Source: Balneolaceae bacterium
GTDB taxonomy: Bacteria > Bacteroidota > Rhodothermia > Balneolales > Balneolaceae
Length of the DNA stretch: 64,000 bases
Direction of reading: 5' to 3'
Assembly: GCA_006969905.1 (NCBI GenBank)
Contig: CP030887.1
Location: 310,001-374,000 of the forward strand
Made by a program: the position numbers and the translations under genes. Positions 53,282 to 63,335 of this stretch are shown one piece after another; position 1 is the first letter of the stretch, and the number at the start of each line of letters is the position of its first letter. The notes beneath the pieces are model-generated. The model was given only the letters and a program-made list of their open reading frames with translations. It did not search any database and was not told the origin of the DNA.

Positions 53282-54544
53282 ATGCAAAATAAATCCTGGG
53301 AAATAGTAGTTGCCGGCCTCTTACTTTTAGTAGTTGCTATAGTTATTACGTCAAACAAATCTGATAGCAACCAGGAGTATGAAAAGCAGGCTGAATACAC
53401 TATTAGTGTAAACAACCAGGATACCGAGTCGTCCTCTATAAAAGTTATTGACCTGAAAGAACTTGAGAAGCTTGAAGAGCTTAAACAACTTGAAAGCTTA
53501 AGTGCTCTGGAGAGTCTTGAAAGTTTAAAAAGCCTTTCCGGGCTTGTTCCCCAGGAAGCCCGCGAAAAACTTGTTACTGAGATAAATAAAGCCATAGCCG
53601 AGTTGGAAGGCGATACCTCTGTATCAGTAAGTTTTGATTTGGAAGACGGCCTTGTTCTTCTGCATAAAAATTATGAGCTGGTTCCCGGGCAATGGTCAAA
53701 AATATCCCCTGGAGTATATGCATATTCAAAAGAATTTGATGCCTCAGGTTTAAAACGCTCCACCATCAGTATACCTGCAGGTTCAATTACCATTGTTGGT
53801 ACTAATAATCCCAAGGCAGAACTTCTGGTTGAAGCATCAGGGCAAATTAAGTCTTCTGATGAACTAGACAAGTATATTTCTATCTCATCGGCGATTGATG
53901 ACACAGATGCTGTATTCTCTTTTGAGTCGTTGGTGGATGAGAGTAAAAGCAATATCCAGCTTCAGGCTACACTTTCTGTTCCATCTAACATGGAGATTTA
54001 TTCGGTAACAAAAGCCGGGCATATCAGTTCAACCAATATTATTGGCGATCAAAGTTATAAAACCCTGGGTGGGCATATTGAGCTTGAGTCCCTGGATGGT
54101 GAAATCGCTGCTATTACAGAGGGAGGACACATAAGCATTAGTGAATCTTCAGGTGTGATTATACTGGAATCTTTGGGTGGGCATCTTAATGTAGAAGAGT
54201 GTGAAGGTGATATTACCCTTAAAACAGCCGGAGGCAATATTGGAATTGATAAAACTTCAGGGGTTTTGAATGCCAGGACAGGCGGTGGTAATATCGACAT
54301 CGATATTGTAAAATCTACCGGTGAAATAGATGCCAAAACCAGTGCAGGAACGGTAAATCTCCATATACCAACAAATATAAAAGCTAATATTATTCTGTCG
54401 GGAACATCAACAAGGCTTGATAGGGCATTCACTTTTGAAGGCTCTCGCAAAAAGGGGGAAATATTAGGTAAAATTGGCGGGGGTGGAGTGCAGTATACAC
54501 TTCGGACTTCTTTCGGGGCTGTCAATGTCACTAAAAATGACTAG
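53282..54544 (+). CDS. Membrane-anchored DUF4097-like protein with leucine period-3 repeat
   Basis: The 420-aa protein has an N-terminal membrane helix (about 7-23). Residues 58-88 carry eleven leucines at exactly every third position (LKELEKLEELKQLESLSALE and onward). The second half (about 160-400) is a right-handed beta-solenoid of the DUF4097 type, seen in repeated G-H-I/G-N-I strands such as GHIELESLDGEIAAITEGGH and AGGNIGIDKTSG. DUF4097 proteins are often adhesin-like or anti-sigma associated; the role here is unknown. Its end overlaps the mnmD start. Confidence 0.75.
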   Translation: MQNKSWEIVVAGLLLLVVAIVITSNKSDSNQEYEKQAEYTISVNNQDTESSSIKVIDLKELEKLEELKQLESLSALESLESLKSLSGLVPQEAREKLVTEINKAIAELEGDTSVSVSFDLEDGLVLLHKNYELVPGQWSKISPGVYAYSKEFDASGLKRSTISIPAGSITIVGTNNPKAELLVEASGQIKSSDELDKYISISSAIDDTDAVFSFESLVDESKSNIQLQATLSVPSNMEIYSVTKAGHISSTNIIGDQSYKTLGGHIELESLDGEIAAITEGGHISISESSGVIILESLGGHLNVEECEGDITLKTAGGNIGIDKTSGVLNARTGGGNIDIDIVKSTGEIDAKTSAGTVNLHIPTNIKANIILSGTSTRLDRAFTFEGSRKKGEILGKIGGGGVQYTLRTSFGAVNVTKND

Positions 54545-55310
54545 CGATCCCAGGCACATTTTATCCAAAGACGGATCTTCTACCCTTTACTCACCCATCT
54601 ACCAACAGTTCTATCATAACCCAAACGGTGCAATAGCTGAAAGCCGACATGTATTTTTTGAAACCCCCGGTTTGGACTCTTTTTTTTCTGAAAACAAGTC
54701 ATTAACTATCCTTGAAGTAGGTTTTGGTACGGGGCTGAATTTTCTTTTAGCTACAGATTACTACCTGAAAAACAACTGCACTTCACCTCTTCATTTTTAT
54801 AGTATTGAAGCATCACCTGTTACCAGTACAAAAGCCCTGGAACTTAATTATGCGGAACAACTAAGTTCACCTGACCTGGCCCCTGTTTTACCAAATGTTT
54901 TTAAGGAACTTAATTCCGGGTTAAACATTATCAAACCTGTACCAGGTTCAGACATAACGCTTCATCTTTTTATCGGTGATTTTGTTGACGCTGATTTTAA
55001 GGATTTAACAACTGATTTTATTTTCCATGATCCCTTCTCTCCTGAAGTAAATGAAGAGTTATGGAGTTCGGAAGTTTTTGAAAGGTTACTTGGCTTTTCC
55101 CGCAACCATACTATACTTACAACTTATTGTGCAGCTTCTAAAGCCAGAGGGGCAATGGCAAATGCGGGTTGGTTTACCGCACGGGCAAAGGGCGCACTGG
55201 GGAAACGTGAAATGACGTTAGCTTCTCCCGATAAGAATCAACTTAACGGTTATAAGTTTCTAAATAATGAGCGATTAGCCGAACGCTACCGGAACGGAGC
55301 ATTCAGCTAA
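54537..55310 (+). CDS. mnmD: tRNA 5-methylaminomethyl-2-thiouridine methyltransferase
   Basis: The start is ATG 54537, which overlaps the upstream stop (ATGACTAG); a longer frame extends into that gene. The 257-aa protein matches the standalone MnmD domain: DGSSTLYSPIYQQFYHNPNG, AIAESRHVFFETPGLDSFF, LEVGFGTGLNFLLATDYYLK as the SAM motif, DFIFHDPFSPEVNEELWSS, and TYCAASKARGAMANAGW. It methylates the wobble uridine modification of tRNA. It is not fused to the MnmC FAD domain found in gammaproteobacteria. Confidence 0.9.
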   Translation: MTSDPRHILSKDGSSTLYSPIYQQFYHNPNGAIAESRHVFFETPGLDSFFSENKSLTILEVGFGTGLNFLLATDYYLKNNCTSPLHFYSIEASPVTSTKALELNYAEQLSSPDLAPVLPNVFKELNSGLNIIKPVPGSDITLHLFIGDFVDADFKDLTTDFIFHDPFSPEVNEELWSSEVFERLLGFSRNHTILTTYCAASKARGAMANAGWFTARAKGALGKREMTLASPDKNQLNGYKFLNNERLAERYRNGAFS

Positions 55311-55321
55311 TCCACAAGCTT

Positions 55322-56911
55322 TTAAGTAAAACTGATATATCTCAGGTTTTTGATCCCATCCAGGGCTTCGATTTTAGCTAACTCGGATTCATCCATTTTT
55401 TTGTCAACAGAAACAGCCGTAATTGCATCCGATCCTTTTTCTGTACGTCCCAGGCTCAAAGCTGCGATGTTTATGTTCTGCTCCGCTAACGCACCGCTTA
55501 CAGAAGCAAGCATACCCGGCTTATCGATATTCTGATAAAGAATGATGTCACCTTCTAAGTGTAACTCGATGTCATAACCATTAATTTCTACAACCCGGTA
55601 ATCGCCGTCTCCAAACACCGAAGCTGAAATGTTTGAGTAGTCTCCTCCGTTTGCAAAAGTAATGGTCATCAGATCATTGTAATTTTGCGGCCGGGTAGAA
55701 GTAACCTCTGTTATATCAAATCCGCGGGAGTCTGCAAAGACCCTCGCATTAATCAGGTTTACGGCATCATCCACATATTGAGACAGCATTCCTTTCAGGA
55801 TACCATCTGTTAAAACATCCGCATATTTTGCACTGTCCCCGCCATACTCAAACTGCAGCTTGCTTGCGTGTTCAGGAGATAATTGAACTGCCATTTTCCC
55901 AAAAGCTTCTGCCAAGGCAAGAAATGGCTGAACATCCCTGTTGGTAAGCAATGCAATTGATTTACCGTTTATGCTGCCTTTATAATTTTTGTTTTCCAGG
56001 GCATCTGCCATTTGAGCGGCTATTTGTTCGGCAACTTTCTCCTGGGCTTCTTCCGTTGATGCACCCAGGTGCGGGGTACATATAATTTTTGGATGCTCCA
56101 ATATCTTGTACAGTTCTTCATTTGGGGGTTCCTGTGTATAAACATCCAAAGCAACGCCGCCAACTATACCATCATCCAACAACTGGGGCAAATCGGCTTC
56201 CTCGTAGATTCCACCCCTGGCACAGTTCACCAAACGAACCCCCTTTTTCAGCTTACCCGCATTTTTTAATGAAATAAGGCCTTTTGTCTTTTCGGTTAAA
56301 GGGGTATGAACAGACAGAAAATCTGACTGGGCAAGAAGCTCGTCAAGTTCAACCAGTTTTACACCTATTTCCTGTGCATGCTCATGGGTAGAAAAAGGAT
56401 CATAGGCAATGATATCCATTCCAAAAGAGATCATTCTTTTAGCAACTTCAGAACCAATCTTTCCTAAACCTACAATTCCCATTTTTTTTCCATGTACTTC
56501 AGAGCCCATGTATTTTTTTCGATCCCAGCCGCCTGCTTTTACTGTTGATACAGCCATTGGAATATTTCTCGCCAAAGCTAAAATCATTCCGCAGGTATGT
56601 TCTGCCGTAGATATGGTATTACCGTCGGGGGTGTTCATAACAAGCACACCTTTTTCAGTAGCGGCCTTAATGTCAATGTTGTCCACACCAACCCCAGCAC
56701 GTCCAATGACTTTCATATTGGCTGCATGCTTCAGTAAATCACCGGTTACTTTAGTAGCACTTCGCACTACCATACCATCATAGCTACCTATTTTTGCAGC
56801 CAGTTCTTCAGGGCTCAGTTTAGCTGGTTGCTCGGTTTCTATTCCCCTTTCTTTAAAGATGTCGCCGCAAATAGGGTCAACACCATCTAATAGTAAAACT
56901 TTAAAAGACAT
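55322..56911 (-). CDS. serA: D-3-phosphoglycerate dehydrogenase
   Basis: The 529-aa long-form enzyme starts serine synthesis. It has the NAD-binding domain KKMGIVGLGKIGSEVAKRMI, the substrate loop RSATKVTGDLLKHAANMKVI and VGRAGVGVDNIDIKAATEKG, the catalytic PHLGASTEEAQEKVAEQ (His), an intervening ASB domain (about 320-450) and a C-terminal ACT domain (about 455-529) for regulation by serine. It lies 18 bp after engB in the same run. Length and order are those of mycobacterial-type SerA. Confidence 0.96.
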   Translation of the reverse strand: MSFKVLLLDGVDPICGDIFKERGIETEQPAKLSPEELAAKIGSYDGMVVRSATKVTGDLLKHAANMKVIGRAGVGVDNIDIKAATEKGVLVMNTPDGNTISTAEHTCGMILALARNIPMAVSTVKAGGWDRKKYMGSEVHGKKMGIVGLGKIGSEVAKRMISFGMDIIAYDPFSTHEHAQEIGVKLVELDELLAQSDFLSVHTPLTEKTKGLISLKNAGKLKKGVRLVNCARGGIYEEADLPQLLDDGIVGGVALDVYTQEPPNEELYKILEHPKIICTPHLGASTEEAQEKVAEQIAAQMADALENKNYKGSINGKSIALLTNRDVQPFLALAEAFGKMAVQLSPEHASKLQFEYGGDSAKYADVLTDGILKGMLSQYVDDAVNLINARVFADSRGFDITEVTSTRPQNYNDLMTITFANGGDYSNISASVFGDGDYRVVEINGYDIELHLEGDIILYQNIDKPGMLASVSGALAEQNINIAALSLGRTEKGSDAITAVSVDKKMDESELAKIEALDGIKNLRYISFT

Positions 56912-56929
56912 TTGTAAGTGAGTTTGTCA

Positions 56930-57526
56930 TTATTCTTCGATGAATTCTTCTATGAGTTCCTGGATATCCCTGATTCCTTTTCGGGAATCGGATGAATAAG
57001 CTAAAATGGGAACTTCAATATTCATTTCAGCTAAGGTTTTTCTTACCACTTTTTTTGACTGTGCAATCTTGTTATTCGATATTTTGTCAGCCTTTGAAAG
57101 CAGTACACAAAAAGGTATTTCGTTGGATGCCATCCAAAAGAAAAAATCCTGATCAAGTGTAGTCGGTTCATGGCGGGCATCCACCACATGCATGATAAGG
57201 CGAAGTGTGTCTCGTCCCAGCAAATACTCGCGTATATTTCTTCCCCACCTGTCCCGCTCTTTCTTGGGCACCTTTGCATATCCATATCCCGGCAAATCCA
57301 CAAAAAAACAATCATCCCCGATCCGGTAATAATTCATCTGTTGGGTTTTACCAGGTACATTTGATGTGCGGGCTATATTCTTCCGGTTTACAATGGCATT
57401 GATCAAAGATGATTTACCTACGTTTGAACGACCTGCAAAACAAATCTCCGGGAGGTCAGCTTTAGGGCATTCAGAAAGTTTAGTAGCACTGGTAATGAAA
57501 ACGGCTTTGCCGTTAAACAAGCTCAT
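56930..57526 (-). CDS. engB: Ribosome biogenesis GTPase EngB (YsxC)
   Basis: I choose ATG 57526; an earlier ATG at 57547 is possible. The 198-aa GTPase has G1 CFAGRSNVGKSSLINAI, G2-G3 ARTSNVPGKTQQMNYYRIGD and VDLPGYGYAKVPKKE, G4 LLSKADKI and G5 YSSDSRKGI. It assembles the large ribosomal subunit. It overlaps the end of purF by 14 bp and precedes serA by 18 bp, so the three form one operon. Confidence 0.95.
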   Translation of the reverse strand: MSLFNGKAVFITSATKLSECPKADLPEICFAGRSNVGKSSLINAIVNRKNIARTSNVPGKTQQMNYYRIGDDCFFVDLPGYGYAKVPKKERDRWGRNIREYLLGRDTLRLIMHVVDARHEPTTLDQDFFFWMASNEIPFCVLLSKADKISNNKIAQSKKVVRKTLAEMNIEVPILAYSSDSRKGIRDIQELIEEFIEE

Positions 57527-59015
57527 TCTCTTCTTTTTCGACACCAAAATTTACGGGCACCGGATACTGGCTGGTAAAACAGGCAGTACAATAATCATAG
57601 CCCGAGGGGTTTGCAGTTTTTACAGCTTCAACCAATCCTTCAGCTGAAAGATAACGGAGGCTGTCAACGCCAATTTCTTTGGCCATCCGTTCAATATCCC
57701 TGTCGAATTTATTTGCAATTAATTCTTCCGGGCTTGGAAAGTCCATCCCATAATAGCAGGGACTGATAATGGGAGGTGAAGAAACTAAAAAGTGAATCTC
57801 CAGTGGGTTACACGAACGAATCATGTCTACCAGGTACTGGGATGTTGTACCGCGAACTATCGAGTCATCTACAATAATTACAGCACGCCCTTCGATCACC
57901 CCCCTTACAGGGTTAAACTTGGTTCGTACTTTTTGCTCACGTGATTTTTGGCCCGGTGATATAAATGTACGCCCAACGTAATGATTTCGGATCAAACCAA
58001 TATCGTATTTACAGGCTTTTCCATTTTTCTCATTCTCACGTGCATAACCTATTGCCGCTGTATTGCTGGAATCGGGAACAGAAATAACAACGGGTTTTTT
58101 ATCAAAATTATAGTGTTTTACCACTTCATCAATGGGGTGCTCTTTTGCAAGAGCTTTACCCAGGTTACGACGAACTTTGTCCACCATCTCCCCGAAAATC
58201 ATACTATCGGGCCTGGAGAAGTAAACATATTCAAAAATACACTGGCTGGTTTTAGTTCCCTCTCTGGGTTCAATCAGGTACGACTTTACTTCACCTGTAT
58301 CAGAAGCTTCCTGGTCTATAACAATTACTTCTCCCGGTTCCACATCACGGATATATTCTGCTCCATTGATATCAAATGCACACGTTTCACTTGCCAGGCA
58401 AAACTTTCCATCTTTTTTGCCCAGTGCCAGCGGCCTAAATCCATTTGGATCGCGCACACCTATTAGTTTATCATCTGTAAGCAATACCAGGCAATATGCT
58501 CCTTCAATCTGGTGAAGGGCATCCATAATCTGGCTCATCTGATCCTGCTTTAAACTATGAGAAATCAGATGCAGGATAAGTTCAGTATCGGATGTACTCT
58601 GGAATAAAACGCCTTCTTTTCTGAAACGGGATCGAATTTGTTTTGCATTAGAGAGGTTTCCATTGTGGCCTATTGCAAGGTTCCCATTTCTGTAATGAAC
58701 CCGAAAAGGCTGAATATTTGCTGGGTTCTTTGAAGAACCAGATGTGGAATACCGGTTATGGCCTATCGCAGACCTGCCTTTTAGAATTTTGTTGAGAATC
58801 TTAGGTTTATCAAAAACACTAAGTACTAACCCGAAATCTTTGTAAGCAGGCATTAATGGCTTGCCTTTCTCTTCATCAAAATAAGTAGTTACAATTCCCG
58901 CTGACTCCTGGCCCCTATGCTGTAGAGAGTGCAAACCATAATAAGTAGATAAGGCTGCTTCCGGATGATCAAAAATGCCAAATATTCCGCAATACTCGCG
59001 GGGTTTATCACTCAT
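57513..59015 (-). CDS. purF: Amidophosphoribosyltransferase
   Basis: The 500-aa enzyme commits PRPP to purine synthesis. The Ntn nucleophile is Cys9 in REYCGIFGIFD, so a short propeptide (MSDKPREY) must be cleaved, as in the Bacillus-type enzyme. The PRPP loop is AVIIVDDSIVRGTTSQYL. Cysteines placed as in the Bacillus 4Fe-4S site are seen in KTSQCIFEYVYFSRPDS, ISPCYYGMDFPS and YDYCTACFTSQYP. It is upstream of engB and serA and overlaps engB. The iron-sulfur type is oxygen-sensitive in known cases. Confidence 0.97.
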   Translation of the reverse strand: MSDKPREYCGIFGIFDHPEAALSTYYGLHSLQHRGQESAGIVTTYFDEEKGKPLMPAYKDFGLVLSVFDKPKILNKILKGRSAIGHNRYSTSGSSKNPANIQPFRVHYRNGNLAIGHNGNLSNAKQIRSRFRKEGVLFQSTSDTELILHLISHSLKQDQMSQIMDALHQIEGAYCLVLLTDDKLIGVRDPNGFRPLALGKKDGKFCLASETCAFDINGAEYIRDVEPGEVIVIDQEASDTGEVKSYLIEPREGTKTSQCIFEYVYFSRPDSMIFGEMVDKVRRNLGKALAKEHPIDEVVKHYNFDKKPVVISVPDSSNTAAIGYARENEKNGKACKYDIGLIRNHYVGRTFISPGQKSREQKVRTKFNPVRGVIEGRAVIIVDDSIVRGTTSQYLVDMIRSCNPLEIHFLVSSPPIISPCYYGMDFPSPEELIANKFDRDIERMAKEIGVDSLRYLSAEGLVEAVKTANPSGYDYCTACFTSQYPVPVNFGVEKEENELV

Positions 59016-59129
59016 GTAAAGCTACTCCAAATGTAATTGATACCTGAAGGTTTTAAAGATAATAAATGATAGCCGGAATTGTGAATTAGGATTGCTTATT
59101 AAACTACTTTAATAATTAGTACTCTTCAT

Positions 59130-61244
59130 TCAGGTCTTGGGAAATTTAATGTATAAGGTTGTTCCCGTTCCAACTTCACTTTCCAGATAGATTTCTCCAT
59201 TCATTTTTTGAACCAGGTCTTTACACATACTAAGGCCAAACCCACTTCCGCTTTCTTCTTTGGTTCCTTTGCGTGATTCTGAAATAAGATTAAAAACTTT
59301 GGGCTGTAATTCCTCCGGTATACCGATTCCCGTATCAGATACTGTGTAAATGTCATGTAGTTTTTCATCCTTATGATCAAAAGTTATTTCTCCCCCTGAA
59401 CGAGTAAATTTAATACTGTTACTCAGCAAATTTCTTAATACAATTTTGAATAAATCTGCATCAACTAAGGATGTTACATTTTCCGGTACCCGGTTCTTTA
59501 CCTTTAGTTTTTTACTTTCGATTTGAAAAGACTCTTTGGAAATAACTTCCGATATAATAGGATTTACAGGAGTATGTTCAACATGGATACGTATACCTGA
59601 CATTTGATTTTTTGCCCATGTGAGAAGGTCATTCATTGTATCCACATTTTTTTGAATAGTAGGCTCAAGCTTAACAGAAAGTTCTTGTATTTCTTTCAAT
59701 GATAAATCTCCTTCGCTTATGAGGTACAAAATACCCTGTAGCGATGATAAAGGAGATCTTAAATCATGAGCAACAATAGCAAAAAGCTTATCCTTTGTGT
59801 CATTGAGTTTTTCCAGTTCCTGTTTCTGCTCATTTAATGTGCTGTTTACTTTCTTTCTTTCTCGTGCCAGCCTTATTATGGCATATAAAAACAGAAGGGC
59901 TATTATTATAAAAATGGCCCCTCCCACAATCAGCATTTGCCTGAACCTGAGAACCCGTTCCTGCTCACTGGTTTTTTCTTCCAGCAGCATATTTATCTGT
60001 GTTTGCCTGTCCAGTTCTAATTTGCTTTCCAGTTCTGAAAGAGCATTTTCGGACTCCAAAGCGGCCAGACTATCAGATATAGCGGTAAATCTTTCAAAAG
60101 CTAAAAGGGCATTTTCATAATCTTCAAGTTCTTTAAATGCAACATAGCGCTTTTGCTGTGTCTCCTGCATTAAGGGTACAGATTCTAAATCTTCAGCAAC
60201 CTGCAAAGCTTTATTGTACCAGCCCAAGGCTGCATAGGTAGCAGAAAAGTTAAAATATAAATCCCCCAGGCCAAAGTAGTTATAGTACAATCCTTGTGGA
60301 ATATTCAACTGTTTACAGTACTCCAAAGATCTTTCAAAATACTCTTTGGCTTTTTGAAAATTCTTTTGCCGGGCATACATACGCCCCATATTATATGTAA
60401 TTTGAAATGGAGGTGTGTTCGGGCGGACTTCTTTATTTAGTTCCAATGCTTTTTCATACCACTGTAATGCTTCCTCAAATTTTTCCAGGTTAGTATTTGT
60501 GATTCCCAAATTGGAATAAACTCTCAGAAGGTCACTTCTATAGTTTTTCGCTAGTGCGATTTCCAAAGCCCGGCTCAAATAATATTCAGCCTTTTCATAT
60601 TCCCCGTATGAATTATAGGTATCCCCTAGATTATTTAGTGTTATTGTAATGAATATACTGTCTTTCGTAGCTTCCGCAAATCTCAGGCCTTCCAAATAAT
60701 TCTTGAATGTATTAGCCTTGTCCCCGAGATTTTGATAAGCACCGGCCATATTTACTAAAATTGCTGCCCGGGTTCGATCCCGGTTATCCTCAGAAATCGA
60801 GTCTACAAAACTCAATGCTTTCTTGTAGGCCTCTACAGATAAACGAGCTTCTTTCACATAATTATAAGCTACTGCCAACAAATTATAAAAATGAACTCTT
60901 GCCCTGCTTTCCGGAAAATCCTCAATAGCCTTATTAATAACAGAAAAAGCCGAATCTATTTGTTGTGTAGTCAGGTACAGGTCTGCAAGCTTCACTCGCG
61001 AAAGCGCCTTTCCGTATTCATAATTTAACGAATCCGAAAGGCGTTCTGCCCGGTCAATCAGGGTAAATACCTCCTCAACAGCTCCCTTATAAGTCAAATC
61101 CCGTGCTTCTTCTAAAAGAGTTTTTACGTAGCTGGTATCAACCGGTGTTTGAAAAAAACTACCATTTGATAAAGCAATATCAGCCCTCCCGAAACTAAGG
61201 CAGACCAAAAACACCCATAAGAAAAATCTATTGAAAAATGTCAC
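59130..61244 (-). CDS. TPR-containing sensor histidine kinase
   Basis: The frame opens at a TTG (61298) that overlaps a terminator, so I place the start at GTG 61244, which begins a signal peptide (TFFNRFFLWVFLVCLSFGRA). The ~704-aa protein has about nine TPR repeats (residues 30-400 of the mature chain), a membrane helix (LIVGGAIFIIIALLFLYAII), HisKA with LFAIVAHDLRSPLSSLQGIL (phosphoacceptor His) and HATPase_c with LRNLLSNSIKFTRSGG, SDTGIGIPEEL and SGSGFGLSMCKDL. It senses a periplasmic signal and passes phosphate to an unknown regulator. Confidence 0.9.
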   Translation of the reverse strand: MTFFNRFFLWVFLVCLSFGRADIALSNGSFFQTPVDTSYVKTLLEEARDLTYKGAVEEVFTLIDRAERLSDSLNYEYGKALSRVKLADLYLTTQQIDSAFSVINKAIEDFPESRARVHFYNLLAVAYNYVKEARLSVEAYKKALSFVDSISEDNRDRTRAAILVNMAGAYQNLGDKANTFKNYLEGLRFAEATKDSIFITITLNNLGDTYNSYGEYEKAEYYLSRALEIALAKNYRSDLLRVYSNLGITNTNLEKFEEALQWYEKALELNKEVRPNTPPFQITYNMGRMYARQKNFQKAKEYFERSLEYCKQLNIPQGLYYNYFGLGDLYFNFSATYAALGWYNKALQVAEDLESVPLMQETQQKRYVAFKELEDYENALLAFERFTAISDSLAALESENALSELESKLELDRQTQINMLLEEKTSEQERVLRFRQMLIVGGAIFIIIALLFLYAIIRLARERKKVNSTLNEQKQELEKLNDTKDKLFAIVAHDLRSPLSSLQGILYLISEGDLSLKEIQELSVKLEPTIQKNVDTMNDLLTWAKNQMSGIRIHVEHTPVNPIISEVISKESFQIESKKLKVKNRVPENVTSLVDADLFKIVLRNLLSNSIKFTRSGGEITFDHKDEKLHDIYTVSDTGIGIPEELQPKVFNLISESRKGTKEESGSGFGLSMCKDLVQKMNGEIYLESEVGTGTTLYIKFPKT

Positions 61245-61296
61245 TCCGTAAAATTTAATTGCTGTACCTGTAACCAGTATATAAATATAGAACCCC

Positions 61297-61327
61297 AAAA
61301 AAAAGCCATCTAAATTAAATGGCTTTT
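61297..61327 (-). terminator. Rho-independent terminator of osmC
   Basis: A 9-bp stem AAAAGCCAT/ATGGCTTTT (61301-61309 and 61319-61327) is followed on the minus strand by a T-rich tract. It stands 19 bp after the OsmC stop and ahead of the kinase gene, which argues that the TTG at 61298 is not the kinase start. Confidence 0.8.
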
Positions 61328-61346
61328 AAAATGTTTAGCAAAGAAG

Positions 61347-61775
61347 TCAGGCTAATGAAGCATCTAATTGTATGTCAACGCTGGCAAGCGCTCTTGACAC
61401 CGGACAGGCATCTTTGGTTGCAGATGCAATTTTTTGAAATTCTTCATCCGAAAGCCCCGGTACATCCGCTACTGCAACCAGTTTAATGGTAGTTATAGTA
61501 GGTGCACCATCAACCATTTCAAGTGTAGCCGTTGCATTGGTTTCCACACTGTTTGAATTATGCCCTGCTTTGTATAATTCGTTTGACAGAGCCATGGAAT
61601 AGCATCCCGCATGAGCTGCCGCGATTAATTCTTCCGGGTTGCTCTTTCCTTCATCTTCAAATCTGGATGCAAAGGTATAAGCTGCTCCGTTTAATACTCC
61701 GCTTTCAGAATTCATGGTTCCTGAACCACCCTTTAAATCACCGTTCCACAGGGCTGAAGCTTTTTTATTTGGCAT
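61347..61775 (-). CDS. osmC: OsmC family peroxiredoxin
   Basis: The 142-aa protein carries both redox Cys of OsmC: Cys in ELIAAAHAGCYSMALSNELY and in ATKDACPVSRALAS. The N-terminal ASALWNGDLKGGSGTMNSES and the FEDEGKSNPEELI segment are typical. OsmC reduces organic hydroperoxides with Cys-Cys catalysis. It has its own terminator and follows a 174-bp gap with its promoter. Confidence 0.95.
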   Translation of the reverse strand: MPNKKASALWNGDLKGGSGTMNSESGVLNGAAYTFASRFEDEGKSNPEELIAAAHAGCYSMALSNELYKAGHNSNSVETNATATLEMVDGAPTITTIKLVAVADVPGLSDEEFQKIASATKDACPVSRALASVDIQLDASLA

Positions 61776-61949
61776 GATATATGACTTTTTAGTTTTAAGT
61801 TCGATTATTTAACAGGAAGTAAGCTGCTGCCATTCCGGTAGATGCCAGTTAATTCGTTGAAAGAAAACTATTTGAATCAATCTTAGAAAAGCAGTCAGGT
61901 CATCCCTGTGTGGTTATTAAAATCACTCTAATTCCACAACTAGGATAAA

Positions 61950-63122
61950 TTATTCTCTGTATTTCATAATTGCCAATAAACCGGCAACCGGGCCCATCAA
62001 AATAATCCAAAAAACAGAGGGAGATTGAAAAGCCGACCAAACCAGGTTAACCAGTTGGATACTCACAATAGTAATGGCAAAACCGATGCTATTCACAATA
62101 GTTAATCCGGTTGCCACATAATCATCATCTGAGGATCTTGCAACCAGGGTTGAAAACTGGGGGGAATCGGGAATCACCGCAATTCCCCATACCAATAAAA
62201 AGGCGAGAAAAATCCATATAGGAAGCTGGAATACAAGGGGAGCAAATAAACAGCACAATCCTGAAATAGCTAATGAAACTACGGCAACCTTTTTACTGCC
62301 TTTCTTTAAAGCCAGATATCCGCCCACGATACAGCTCAACCCGCCAACAGCAATTATTAAAAATGACCAAAGCGAAATATTAATCCCAACAGGGTTCATG
62401 GATAGGTAGAAAGCAAGCATTACCGGGATAAAAGCCCAGAATGTATACAACTCCCACATGTGGCCAAAGTATCCGAAAGCAGCGGATCGAAAGTTTTTGT
62501 GCTTGAATAACCTGAATATCATGCCCGGTTTAAATGCCCCGCTTTTCGAACCGTAAGGGCCATCTGCTACTGTGAAATATAAGAGAAAACCTCCTGCTAC
62601 TGAAAGCAGGGAAGTGCCCGTCATTACAAACCTCCAGTTCAGCTCACCACCCAGGTATTTCAACAGGTGAGGAAAAGCCGTTCCCAAAACTAATGCCCCA
62701 ACCAGGTATCCCAAAGCTTTTCCCAATCCTTCTTTGTGCCAATCGGAGGAAATTTTCATCCCTACCGGGTAAATGCCTGCCAGAAAAAACCCGGTGAATA
62801 ACCGGGCAAACATTACTTCGGTGAAGTTGGAACTGTATATGGTCAACCAGTTAAAAAGTGCTCCCAAAATAGCACATACCAGGAATACTTTTACCGGGGA
62901 AAAACGATCGGCAATACTCAGAAAGGCGAACACTAATGTCCCAATGATAAAACCCGATTGAACGGCCATCGTGATAAAGCCTACAAACATTTCCAGCAAG
63001 TTCAGTTCCTCGATCAGTTCAGGAACTACCGCGTTACCCGCAAACCAAAGTGAAGTCCCCGCAAACTGCGCAAATACAATAACCGGAAGAATGTGTTTGG
63101 GGATGGGGATCTGATCTTTCAT
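61950..63122 (-). CDS. MFS transporter
   Basis: I choose ATG 63122; a GTG at 63149 would add nine residues. The 390-aa protein has twelve hydrophobic segments in two bundles of six. The MFS loop after helix 2 is weak (LSIADRFSPVKVFLVCAILG), and MKISSDWHKEGLGKALGYLV resembles the middle loop of the cyanate/nitrate-type transporters. Substrate unknown. It stands alone, upstream of OsmC but separated by 174 bp. Confidence 0.88.
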   Translation of the reverse strand: MKDQIPIPKHILPVIVFAQFAGTSLWFAGNAVVPELIEELNLLEMFVGFITMAVQSGFIIGTLVFAFLSIADRFSPVKVFLVCAILGALFNWLTIYSSNFTEVMFARLFTGFFLAGIYPVGMKISSDWHKEGLGKALGYLVGALVLGTAFPHLLKYLGGELNWRFVMTGTSLLSVAGGFLLYFTVADGPYGSKSGAFKPGMIFRLFKHKNFRSAAFGYFGHMWELYTFWAFIPVMLAFYLSMNPVGINISLWSFLIIAVGGLSCIVGGYLALKKGSKKVAVVSLAISGLCCLFAPLVFQLPIWIFLAFLLVWGIAVIPDSPQFSTLVARSSDDDYVATGLTIVNSIGFAITIVSIQLVNLVWSAFQSPSVFWIILMGPVAGLLAIMKYRE

Positions 63123-63335
63123 GACCCAGAAGAAACGGAAGTTTGGCACAAAAAGCCGGAAACATTGAAATATTTAGGTAAGGCTCATATATCAATTCAG
63201 AGTGTTTTAAATACATTTATAAACCAGCATTGATACGACATGATTATGTGGTGATTAGACCGTAAAAATCAAAAATATTCTTTTGTAAATAGAAACACTT
63301 CTAAAACTAACTAAACAGAAAATGGGTGAAATGAT

